A DNA stretch of 64,000 bases, from the NCBI GenBank assembly GCA_031761875.1, contig CP134492.1:3472001-3536000 (forward strand), read 5' to 3'. Shown piece by piece: positions 26,707 through 34,841 of this stretch. The notes beneath the pieces are model-generated. The model saw only the letters and a program-made list of their open reading frames with translations, ran no database searches and was not told where the DNA came from. The number at the start of each line of letters is the position of its first letter. Position 1 is the stretch's first letter. This DNA comes from Bacillaceae bacterium IKA-2. Lineage in GTDB: Bacteria > Bacillota > Bacilli > Bacillales > Anaerobacillaceae. A program made the position numbers and the translations under genes.

Positions 26707-27034
26707 ATTACACCTCTTTTGTATTTATAAATACGAGTTCTTGATGTTCAATAATTGACTGTAACGCTTCAAAAATAGGCTTTTTGTAACTTCTAGCATT
26801 TATCTGCTGCCCCTTATTTTAGCAGGTTGTACTAAAACCTACAATCGAACTTAAGAGAATTATAATTTACAATTTTTTAAAATAGTGAAAAACTATTTTA
26901 AATTGGAAAGTATTACTATATAATTATTTTTAATCATAATGAATGCTCCCCCACTTATGTGAGCGTTTGAAGTGATAGCCTTCTGGCTTAATGCGTTAGA
27001 TTTTTTTGTTTTTCAATAGAGAGAGAGGTCAGGC
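26707..27034. other. Gap of 328 bp between divergent genes, with two small hairpins
   Basis: No gene found. Two hairpins precede the gene at 27035: GCTC...GAGC around CCCCACTTATGT (26944-26967), and AGCC-TTCT-GGCT (26979-26990), followed by a T-run at 27001-27015. They could be a weak terminator or leader structure. I could not match them to a known riboswitch. Confidence 0.4.
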
Positions 27035-28123
27035 ATGCTTTATCGTCGAATAGATCAAGTTGCCTCCGGAGATATTAACGGAAGAAATATATACGGGGCT
27101 AGTAAACGTACATTAGTGAAAGAAGACATTACTTTAACTGTTGGGATGATTTCAAAGTTGAAAAAGCTTGGAATTAGCGGCATTTTTATTAAGAATAAAA
27201 ATTTCCCCTACATAAAAATTGAAGAAAATGTTTCTCAAGAAACAAAAATCGAAACATTAGCATGTCTTTATTATGTCGTTGATTCAATTAATAGTAATAA
27301 TAAAATTGACCTAAAACCTATCAAAGAAAATGTTAATAAGTTAATTCAAGAAATAGATGAACATAAAGATATTTTAGTACAATTCACCGATATTCGTTCT
27401 AAGGAAAATCAAATTTTTATTCATACATTGCAAGTATGTATTGTCGCTACAACTATTGCGACAAAATTAAAGATTAGTAAAGATGGTTTAAATATAATTA
27501 CAACAACAGCACTTCTTCATGAAATGATTAAAAATGATCAAAGTAAACAGCATTTACGTGAACTAAATAAGATGAGTGGGGCAGTTTATACTTTGTTTAA
27601 TGAAATGAAACAAAAAATTGATTTTTTCCTCATTCATGATATTCCTTTACCTCCTTACAAAAGTCATGCCAATAAAGAGGTCCAAAGATACGCTGAAATT
27701 TTGGCTCTTGCTGATTGCATCGATAATCTCTCTTCTCAGTTTTCAGATGCACCAATACTATCACCTTACGAAGCTATAGAATTTATAATGGTCATGACAG
27801 AGAAGATTTTTGACTTTGAAGTAGTGAATGCTTTTATCCGCTCTTTTTCTATTTTTCCAAATGGACACTCCGTCGAATTAAGTAACGATAAATCAGGGAT
27901 AGTAGTGAGACAAAATCCAGCTTTGCCTACTCGTCCTATTGTAGGCGTTTTTGATGGTGACTTCCAAAAAGAAGAGGCTATTACATTAAGTATAGAAGAA
28001 TTTGATTTATCTATTTTACCAACTCTATTTGTTACCTCTATAGTAAGTCCTAATAGCTTAGCCTTAGAGGAGCAAAATGAAAAAAAAGAAAAGTCAACAC
28101 AATCTACAAAAGACCTTATATAA
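27035..28123 (+). CDS. Degenerate HD-GYP domain protein
   Basis: A 362-residue cytosolic protein whose order matches HD-GYP c-di-GMP phosphodiesterases: an N-terminal segment with LKKLGISGIFIKN, then HTLQVCIVATTIATKL (first His), LLHEM in place of LLHDIGK, and ILALADCIDNLSS in place of the VADxFDAL region. The GYP loop (HHExxDGSGYP) is reduced to HDIPLPPYK. The C-terminal FPNGHSVELSNDKSGIVVRQNP is typical of the family. The catalytic HD pair is therefore altered and phosphodiesterase activity is unlikely; it may bind a ligand or partner. The last 25 residues are Lys/Glu/Ser-rich and probably disordered. Confidence 0.72.
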   Translation: MLYRRIDQVASGDINGRNIYGASKRTLVKEDITLTVGMISKLKKLGISGIFIKNKNFPYIKIEENVSQETKIETLACLYYVVDSINSNNKIDLKPIKENVNKLIQEIDEHKDILVQFTDIRSKENQIFIHTLQVCIVATTIATKLKISKDGLNIITTTALLHEMIKNDQSKQHLRELNKMSGAVYTLFNEMKQKIDFFLIHDIPLPPYKSHANKEVQRYAEILALADCIDNLSSQFSDAPILSPYEAIEFIMVMTEKIFDFEVVNAFIRSFSIFPNGHSVELSNDKSGIVVRQNPALPTRPIVGVFDGDFQKEEAITLSIEEFDLSILPTLFVTSIVSPNSLALEEQNEKKEKSTQSTKDLI

Positions 28124-28130
28124 GTAAAAA

Positions 28131-28170
28131 CTAGCGCCAAAGTAAGCATTCTGCTTTGGCGCTAGCTTTT
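28131..28170. terminator. Bidirectional terminator between the HD-GYP-like gene and rocD
   Basis: A 12-bp perfect stem (CTAGCGCCAAAG / CTTTGGCGCTAG), loop of 11 and CTTTTTG tail on the plus strand. On the minus strand the stem is followed by TTTTTAC, so it also ends rocAD transcripts. Confidence 0.88.
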
Positions 28171-28190
28171 TGTATAGATTCGACGACGAT

Positions 28191-29384
28191 TTATTTAGAT
28201 AATACGTCTTTAATTCGCTTAATTGCCCAATCTAAGTCTTCTTTAGAGATAACTAATGGTGGGGCAAAGCGGATTACATTTTCATGGGTTTCCTTACATA
28301 ACAAACCGACTTGCTTTAATTTTTCGCAGTAACTTCTTGCCGGAACACTTAGCTCAACACCGATAAACAACCCTCTACCACGTACTTCTTTGATAATTGG
28401 GTTATCTATTTCTTTGAGTTTTTCTTGAAAATAAGTTCCTAATTCAAGAGAACGGTCAGCAAGCTTCTCCTCGACGATTACATCTAGTGCCGCTGATGCA
28501 ACCGCACAGGCCAAAGGATTTCCTCCAAAAGTAGATCCATGTGAACCCGGTTCAAACACCCCAAGGATATCGCTATTGGCAGCCACGACCGAAATAGGCA
28601 TCACCCCGCCACCAAGCGCTTTTCCAAGAATGTACATGTCTGGTACAACGGCTTCCCAATCGCAGGCAAACATCTTCCCAGTTCTTGCTAGACCTGATTG
28701 GATTTCATCTGCTACAAATAAGACGTTCTCTTTTTTACAAAGCTCCAAGGCGGCTTTCAGGAAACCGGTTGGCGGAATGATAATCCCTGCTTCACCTTGA
28801 ATTGGTTCGGTTATAAATGCAGCTGTATTTGGAGTGATTGCCGCAGCTAATGCTTCTAAATCGCCATAAGGGATGATCTTGATACCCGGAAGCATCGGAC
28901 CAAATCCTCGTTTGTATTCTTCATTTGAAGAAAGAGAAACGGCCGTCATTGTTCGACCATGAAAGTTATCTTCACTGACAATAATCTCCGCTTGGTCTGT
29001 TGGCACACCTTTTACATCATAAGCCCAACGGCGAACAGCTTTTACTGCTGTTTCAACCGCTTCAGCACCGGTATTCATCGGCAGCAACATATTTTTTCCA
29101 GTTAATTTAGAGACTCTCTCATAAAAGTGCGCGAGCTGATCATTATGAAAGGCCCTTGATGTTAAGGTAATTCGATCTGCTTGGTCTTTAAGTGCTTGAA
29201 TAATTTTCGGATGGCAGTGCCCTTGATTTAATGCCGAATAAGCACTTAACATATCAATATATTTATTACCCTCTGGATCTTCTACCCAGACTCCTTTTGC
29301 TTTTGAGATGACAATTGGTAGCGGTTTATAGTTATTAGCTCCATATTTATCGGTTGTTTCTATAATTGAATTTGTTGCGTTCAT
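28191..29384 (-). CDS. rocD: Ornithine aminotransferase RocD
   Basis: A 397-residue class III PLP aminotransferase. It has [67 protein letters not shown], the PLP lysine in ILGKALGGG, and the substrate pocket [15 protein letters not shown]. It converts L-ornithine and 2-oxoglutarate to glutamate-5-semialdehyde and glutamate. ATG 29384 follows GGGGGAAACA; a GTG at 29414 would overlap rocA. It sits 17 bp behind rocA on the same strand, so the pair forms an operon driven by the sigma-54 promoter at 30992-31009. Confidence 0.93.
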   Translation of the reverse strand: MNATNSIIETTDKYGANNYKPLPIVISKAKGVWVEDPEGNKYIDMLSAYSALNQGHCHPKIIQALKDQADRITLTSRAFHNDQLAHFYERVSKLTGKNMLLPMNTGAEAVETAVKAVRRWAYDVKGVPTDQAEIIVSEDNFHGRTMTAVSLSSNEEYKRGFGPMLPGIKIIPYGDLEALAAAITPNTAAFITEPIQGEAGIIIPPTGFLKAALELCKKENVLFVADEIQSGLARTGKMFACDWEAVVPDMYILGKALGGGVMPISVVAANSDILGVFEPGSHGSTFGGNPLACAVASAALDVIVEEKLADRSLELGTYFQEKLKEIDNPIIKEVRGRGLFIGVELSVPARSYCEKLKQVGLLCKETHENVIRFAPPLVISKEDLDWAIKRIKDVLSK

Positions 29385-29400
29385 ATTGTTTCCCCCTTTA

Positions 29401-30942
29401 TTAATATTGCTCACAAGTTAGTTTGCCTTGTGTGAATTGTAGTAGATAATCTGGTCCACCAGCTTTTGAATCCGTACCTGACATATTAAAGCCACCAAAT
29501 GGATGGTATCCAACGATCGCTCCTGTACAACCACGGTTAAAGTAAAGATTTCCGACATGGAAGTCTTCACGTGCTTTTTCGAGATGCGTACGGTTGTTTG
29601 TAATTACAGCACCCGTTAAGCCAAATTCTGTGTTATTAGCAACATCTAATGCATGATCAAAATCTTTCACTTTACAAAATGCAACGACGGGTCCAAAGAT
29701 TTCTTCTTTCATTAGTCTTGCATTCTCATCGACATCGGCAATAATTGTTGGTTGAATGAAGTAACCTTTTGAGTTATCGCCTTCACCACCTGTGACTAAA
29801 CGTCCTTCTTCTTTACCAATCTCAACATAACTCATGACTTTATCGAAAGCAGCTTGATCATTAACAGGTCCCATGCGAGTATCATTCACTGGTGCACCGA
29901 CTGTTAATTTTTTCGTTAGCGCAATTGCCTTAGCTAATACTTCATCATAGACATCCTCATGAATGACGGCTCTCGAACATGCCGAACATTTTTGTCCTGA
30001 AAATCCAAATGAAGATTGAACGATCGCTTCTGCTGCAAAGTCCGTATCGATGTTGTTATCAACAACAATTGTGTCTTTTCCACCCATTTCAGCGACCACA
30101 CGCTTTAACCAAATTTGGCCCGGTTGAACTTTCGCTGCGCGCTCATAAATACGAATACCAACCTCTTTAGAACCTGTAAAACTAATGAAGCGCGTTCTTG
30201 GATGATCAACTAAATAATCACCAACTTCTGCTCCACTTCCTGGGATAAAGTTAACAACACCCGCTGGCAGTCCTGCCTCTTCTAGCACTTCTAAAAACTT
30301 ATAGGCGATTACCGGTGTTGAACTTGCCGGCTTTAATAAAACTGTATTTCCTGCAACGAGTGATGCCGAAGTCATCCCTGCCATAATCGCAAACGCAAAG
30401 TTCCAAGGAGAAATAACGACACCTACACCTAATGGAATGTACGATAAGCGAGTATCTTCAATTTTACGACTTTCAATTGGATAACCTTTTTTCATTTCAA
30501 CCATTTGGCGACCGTAGTATTCTAGGAAATCGATTGCTTCAGCAGTATCAGCGTCTGCTTCGTTCCACGGTTTGCCAGCTTCATAGACAAGATACGCCGA
30601 AAATTCATGCTTGCGACGGCGAATAATCGCCGCTGCTTTAAATAAAATATCAGCACGTACGGCTGGATCCCATTTTTTCCACGTATTAAATGTCTTGTCC
30701 GCAACTTGCATTGCTTTTTCAGCTAACTCACGAGTTGCTTTAGAGACAATCCCAACATGTTGTTCTTTATTAGATGGATTTTCAGAAATGATTTTATTCT
30801 CAGTGGTAATTCTTTCTCCACCTATAACTAATGGATATTCTTTCCCTAGCTCTGCTTCTACTAATTTTAAAGCTGCCTCAAATTCTTGACGATTATTCTC
30901 TACTGAGAAGTCCGTAAACGGCTCGTGTTTATATGAAATCAT
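29401..30942 (-). CDS. rocA: 1-pyrroline-5-carboxylate dehydrogenase RocA
   Basis: A 513-residue NAD-dependent aldehyde dehydrogenase that oxidises glutamate-5-semialdehyde/P5C to glutamate. The N-terminus [12 protein letters not shown] is the RocA type. Catalytic Asn is in [10 protein letters not shown], catalytic Glu in [12 protein letters not shown], catalytic Cys in [14 protein letters not shown]. The ATG at 30942 has AAGGGAG nine bases upstream; ATG 30948 is too close to it. First gene of rocA-rocD. A sigma-54 promoter is at 30992-31009, about 40 bp upstream of the start. Confidence 0.94.
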   Translation of the reverse strand: MISYKHEPFTDFSVENNRQEFEAALKLVEAELGKEYPLVIGGERITTENKIISENPSNKEQHVGIVSKATRELAEKAMQVADKTFNTWKKWDPAVRADILFKAAAIIRRRKHEFSAYLVYEAGKPWNEADADTAEAIDFLEYYGRQMVEMKKGYPIESRKIEDTRLSYIPLGVGVVISPWNFAFAIMAGMTSASLVAGNTVLLKPASSTPVIAYKFLEVLEEAGLPAGVVNFIPGSGAEVGDYLVDHPRTRFISFTGSKEVGIRIYERAAKVQPGQIWLKRVVAEMGGKDTIVVDNNIDTDFAAEAIVQSSFGFSGQKCSACSRAVIHEDVYDEVLAKAIALTKKLTVGAPVNDTRMGPVNDQAAFDKVMSYVEIGKEEGRLVTGGEGDNSKGYFIQPTIIADVDENARLMKEEIFGPVVAFCKVKDFDHALDVANNTEFGLTGAVITNNRTHLEKAREDFHVGNLYFNRGCTGAIVGYHPFGGFNMSGTDSKAGGPDYLLQFTQGKLTCEQY

Positions 30943-30991
30943 TTTCATCTACTCCCTTATTAAAATAATTATGTTTCCCTACATTTTATAT

Positions 30992-31009
30992 ATGCAATTT
31001 AAATGCCAA
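30992..31009 (-). promoter_or_regulatory. rocA: Sigma-54 (-24/-12) promoter of rocA-rocD
   Basis: On the minus strand TTGGCATTTAAATTGCAT has the -24 GG and -12 GC separated by exactly ten bases, matching the SigL consensus TGGCACNNNNNTTGC. Transcription should start near 30982, about 40 bp before the ATG. This promoter lies inside one arm of an inverted repeat (TTTAAATGCCAAC / GTTGGCATTTAAA, 30998-31033). Confidence 0.82.
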
Positions 31010-31442
31010 CTATTTTCTTAGTTGGCATTTAAAGTTTTTTTGTGCAGAAACTGTCTAGTAATCTTGCCACCACTTAGTAAACTATCTTTCATTACACTTA
31101 TAATCAGAATAAAAGCAAAAAAATTTTAGAGGTTTCGCAATAATATTTTGCTTTTTTTCTAAAAATAAACTAAAAAAGCAAATTTTTTTTGCTTTTTTTC
31201 AAAACTAAGAAAAACCGCCGGGGGGGGGGATGTGGGTGCTCTCCGAAAAAATACCGTTGCAATGATTAATATCGTCTCTAGAAATAGAATTTTCGCATAA
31301 ATAAAATAAAATGAGTCACATTCCAGAGCCATACTTCGCTCTCAACTGAACTTATTCCCTGGTCCGATTTTGAGTTTTTGAGATTATTAGAGTTTATTTT
31401 TTTGATAAAATCATTGTTAATGACGAAGGGGACAAAACTTTT
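31010..31442. promoter_or_regulatory. Upstream activator region between rocA and the racemase gene
   Basis: No gene found in this stretch. Palindromes at 31137-31151 (GCAATAATATTTTGC) and 31178-31192 (GCAAATTTTTTTTGC), with a further GCAAAAAAATTTT at 31115, are probable sites for the sigma-54 activator, 130-190 bp from the rocA promoter. A run of ten G (31220-31229) follows, preceded by CCGCC. The remainder is AT-rich and unremarkable. Confidence 0.6.
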
Positions 31443-32513
31443 TCAATAATTTTTTTCTATCATTACATAAGGAGAAGTCATCAATATTAATAAAGACTTG
31501 TAATTCAGTGAGAAAGAAATTATACTTCCTACCTTTATCTCCTCTTGATACATTGTAACATCCACTATCAGATGATCACTGCTCGCTCCTAAAATAATAA
31601 TATCAGGGGAAACCGGAGTTAAACCTTCAATATATACATCCTGCTGACCTATTGCTAATATAGCCCTCTTGCGGATACCTAAATCTTGAAAGGTTGGCGT
31701 TTTACCAAATGCATTCTTTCCAATAATTCCTTTAGGAACGGATCCCTTTTCCTTTAACTCAATTATCTCTGCCTCCAAATGAAAAACATCCTCATAGCAA
31801 TCAAGAATTTTATTTCCATAGGCCGTTTCTTTACCTAGAAAAAGAGATTCCCCTAAACGTAATTGATTGATCCCTTGAGGAAGTCTACACTTTGGTAGCA
31901 GGTACAGACTGCTAGAGTTTCCACCCGAAACTATTTTCAACTCATACTTCAGCTTATCTTTTACAAGTTCCTTGAGATTAACAAGTTGAGATAAGTTATT
32001 AGGGGTAGGAATAACGCCACCATAACAAGTTAAATTTGTTCCTATTCCTTCCCATTGAATATGAGCAAGTTTTAGTATTTTTTGACCAAAAGAAATTAAC
32101 TCATTAGGAAGGATCCCTTCTCGTAAATCCCCTAAATCAACCATTAATATAATTTGATAAATCTTTTTTTGTTTCTTGGCTTCTTCATCTAACGCTTGTA
32201 TCGTTTCCCATTCAGATACTAGACTGCAATCAGTATAGAGAACCACTTCTTTCACCTCACGTATCGCCGGTAAACGTAATAACGTAGCAAATGATTGAGG
32301 AAACAAACGTTTTATCGATTTAATATTCTTTACTCTTGAATCGGCAAAGGAGGTATATCCTTTTTTATATAAACTGGTCACTATTTCCTGCTCAGCACAG
32401 ATCAGTTTCGTAACCGGAACCCATGTGACTCCTTGTTGCTTACATAATCCTTGAAGAACCGCTGCATTATGTAGTAACTTATTTTCACTCCAAATAACTC
32501 GAGGGTAACTCAT
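31443..32513 (-). CDS. Ornithine racemase-like PLP enzyme (alanine racemase fold)
   Basis: A 356-residue PLP barrel protein whose order follows clostridial ornithine racemase (Orr): VIWSENKLLHNAAVL, PLP lysine in WVPVTKLICA (Lys36), FADSRVKNIKSI, ILMVDLGDLREGILP, GIGTNLTCYGGVIPTPNN, IVSGGNSSSLYLLPK and LRLGESLFLGKETAYG. It should interconvert L- and D-ornithine; another basic amino acid is possible. The ATG is preceded by no SD. A perfect AGGAGG lies 65 bp upstream (32579-32584), and a TAG stop directly precedes the ATG. It lies between rocA-rocD and the opp genes, on the same strand, without its own recognisable promoter. Confidence 0.82.
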   Translation of the reverse strand: MSYPRVIWSENKLLHNAAVLQGLCKQQGVTWVPVTKLICAEQEIVTSLYKKGYTSFADSRVKNIKSIKRLFPQSFATLLRLPAIREVKEVVLYTDCSLVSEWETIQALDEEAKKQKKIYQIILMVDLGDLREGILPNELISFGQKILKLAHIQWEGIGTNLTCYGGVIPTPNNLSQLVNLKELVKDKLKYELKIVSGGNSSSLYLLPKCRLPQGINQLRLGESLFLGKETAYGNKILDCYEDVFHLEAEIIELKEKGSVPKGIIGKNAFGKTPTFQDLGIRKRAILAIGQQDVYIEGLTPVSPDIIILGASSDHLIVDVTMYQEEIKVGSIISFSLNYKSLLILMTSPYVMIEKNY

Positions 32514-32914
32514 CTAGTAAAATCTGACATTTTTTTGAAATGCACTCAATACAAACAAACGTTTTCTAATAACAAAAACCTCCTAATATCACTTTTATTG
32601 CATTGTAAAGTTTCTAGTAATCGTAATTAAGGACATAGCTGAAACTACTGTCCAGCTATTTAATTTCCATACTATTAAATTAAGGGAACAGAAAGCTTGA
32701 AACACACTTCCTACCCTCTCTCTGGAACATATTGAAACGAATGTACAGCTAATGTAGCAAAAATTTTGAAAAACACACGTATCACAAGGAATAAAAATTC
32801 AAGTTAATGTTCCGCTGCAGCAACATTTGTTAAGATAGCAGAACTAAGAGCTGTCGATACTAATCTCTATCCGTTTTGCATTTTTAATATTTGCCTTATT
32901 CCAGACTTTTTACG
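32514..32914. other. Gap of 401 bp between the racemase gene and oppC
   Basis: No gene found. Contains a minus-strand AGGAGG (32579-32584) with no standard start codon at the right distance, and two interleaved inverted repeats near 32627-32662 (GGACA/TGTCC and ATAGCTG/CAGCTAT) that could act as a weak transcript end for the opp operon. No -24/-12 promoter seen. Confidence 0.5.
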
Positions 32915-33823
32915 CTATTCCTTTTTTAACCGTGGATCTAGTATATCTCGTAAAGCATCCCCGAAAAGGTTGAAGCCTAATACAAATAACGCTAAAGCCA
33001 AGCCCGGAAATAAAATTATCCATGGAGCTTCTACAATATATGATCTTCCTGCACTCATTATAGAACCCCAACTAGGTGTTGGCGGTTGCACACCTAAACC
33101 AAGAAAACTTAATGATGCTTCAATAATGATTGCCTTTGGAACTTCCATTGTCGTCAATACGATGATTGGAGCGAGCGAGTTTGGTAATAGGTGCTTAAAG
33201 ATGATTCTCATGTCACTCATTCCTAATACTCTAGTAGCATCGATAAATTCCTGCTCTCTCAGAGTAAGGAATTGCGCTCTAACGATTCTTGTAAATCCAC
33301 CCCAACTTACCAGTGCAACAACAATAATTACCGTTGGAAGACTTGGACCTAATACAGCAACAAAAGCAATAGCCAAAATAACTGCAGGAAAAGACCAGGC
33401 GATATCTGTCAAACCTGTAATTATATGGTCAATGATGCCGCCATAATATCCCGCTAAAGCTCCTAACGTAATCCCAATGATCATTGTAATACCTACTGCA
33501 CCAAAACCAACTAATAATGAAACCTGAGCTCCATAAACAACCCTACTGAAAATATCTCTACCAAACTCATCTGTTCCAAAAAAGTTTTGCAAGCTAGGAG
33601 CTTTCAACATTTGAGGTAATTCCATTACAGCATATCCGTGAGTAGCGAAAAAAGGTGCAAAAATGGCGATAATAAGTGTAATGATTATGATTGAAATTCC
33701 AAAAACCGCTCCTTTGTTGGAAAGAATTTTTTTCCATACATTCGGTCCCCTATTAGTATCTCCGATTATTTCTGGAGCCATTATCTCTGTAGTTTGTTTA
33801 TATTGTAAATCATTGTTGCCCAT
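32915..33823 (-). CDS. oppC: Oligopeptide/dipeptide ABC transporter permease OppC/DppC
   Basis: A 302-residue membrane permease. It has a cytosolic N-terminus of about 40 residues, a FFGTDEFGRDIFSRVVYGAQVSLLVG motif (OppC/DppC hallmark), and the EAA-type loop ATRVLGMSDMRIIFKHLLPN, followed by ASLSFLGLGVQPPTPSWG. It pairs with OppB to form the channel. Last gene of the operon (D-F-A-B-C order); 20 bp after oppB. Confidence 0.9.
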   Translation of the reverse strand: MGNNDLQYKQTTEIMAPEIIGDTNRGPNVWKKILSNKGAVFGISIIIITLIIAIFAPFFATHGYAVMELPQMLKAPSLQNFFGTDEFGRDIFSRVVYGAQVSLLVGFGAVGITMIIGITLGALAGYYGGIIDHIITGLTDIAWSFPAVILAIAFVAVLGPSLPTVIIVVALVSWGGFTRIVRAQFLTLREQEFIDATRVLGMSDMRIIFKHLLPNSLAPIIVLTTMEVPKAIIIEASLSFLGLGVQPPTPSWGSIMSAGRSYIVEAPWIILFPGLALALFVLGFNLFGDALRDILDPRLKKE

Positions 33824-33843
33824 ATTAATTACCTCCTTCCTGA

Positions 33844-34761
33844 CTAGTACTTAATCCTTGGATCAACTACTGCATAGAGAACATCCGCTAAAAGGTTTGC
33901 GATCAACACGCATGCTCCAAGGACTAAAAGTGAACCTTGAATAACCGGAAAATCCCTTGCAAATATAGCATCTACCATAGTCCTACCAATTCCTGGGATA
34001 CTAAACACAGTCTCAATAATAACAGAACCTGAAAATATCATTCCGATTCTTAGACCTAATATAGTAATAAGCGGTATTAAGGCATTTCTTAATGCATGCT
34101 CATTGATAACGACCCGCTCCTTTAATCCTTTGGCCCTTGCCGTTCTTATATAATCCTGCCTAATAACCTCGAGCATACTCGACCGTGCCATCCTAGCTGT
34201 TATCGCCGCATCGGTTAATCCCATAGCAATTACGGGTAAGACCAAATGCATCCAAGTTCCATAACCAGAGATAGGGAACCATCCTAGACGATAGGAAAAA
34301 AAGTAGACTAGTAACAGTCCAAACCAAAAATTAGGCAAAGACATACCTATTAACGCCGCCGTCATCGCCCCATAATCTATAGCTGTATTTCTTTTAACAG
34401 CTGCAGCAATACCTAACGGAATAGAAATTACAAATGATAGAATCAATGCATAAATTCCTAACTCCAATGTAATCGGTAAACGTTCCATAATAATTTCACT
34501 AACAGGTCTTTTCTGTAAAATTGATATCCCAAGGTCCCCTCTTAATATATTACCCATAAATGTAAAATATTGAGATGTGCTTGATTTATCCAATCCTAGG
34601 CTTATACTAACTTTTTCATAAGCTTCTGGAGTAACATTTGGTCCTACTAGTAAGTGCACAGGGTCTCCCGGTGCTAGGTGAAGGATCAAAAATATGACAA
34701 TCGTCATTCCAATTAATACTGGGATCATCAATATCAATTTCTTTATAATATATTTCAGCAT
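33844..34761 (-). CDS. oppB: Oligopeptide/dipeptide ABC transporter permease OppB/DppB
   Basis: A 305-residue permease. It begins MLKYIIKKLILMIPVLIGMTIVIFLILHLAPGDP (OppB signature), with the EAA loop RTARAKGLKERVVINEHALRNALIPL and the C-terminal VVDPRIKY. About six membrane helices. Located between oppA (80 bp) and oppC (20 bp). Confidence 0.9.
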   Translation of the reverse strand: MLKYIIKKLILMIPVLIGMTIVIFLILHLAPGDPVHLLVGPNVTPEAYEKVSISLGLDKSSTSQYFTFMGNILRGDLGISILQKRPVSEIIMERLPITLELGIYALILSFVISIPLGIAAAVKRNTAIDYGAMTAALIGMSLPNFWFGLLLVYFFSYRLGWFPISGYGTWMHLVLPVIAMGLTDAAITARMARSSMLEVIRQDYIRTARAKGLKERVVINEHALRNALIPLITILGLRIGMIFSGSVIIETVFSIPGIGRTMVDAIFARDFPVIQGSLLVLGACVLIANLLADVLYAVVDPRIKY

Positions 34762-34841
34762 TTTTTCACCTCAATTTATTAGTATATTGTCCGCAGATTT
34801 ATTCAATCAGCGGACAATAACCAAACTATTATTCTTTTGTT

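Noticed and set aside
26944-27020. c-di-GMP riboswitch
   Set aside because: Only small hairpins and a weak AGCC-TTCT-GGCT resemblance; the conserved GEMM core is absent.
32970-33446. 158-residue frame on the plus strand inside oppC
   Set aside because: It lies fully antisense to a strongly supported permease gene, has Lys/Thr-rich nonsense composition, and no ribosome binding site.
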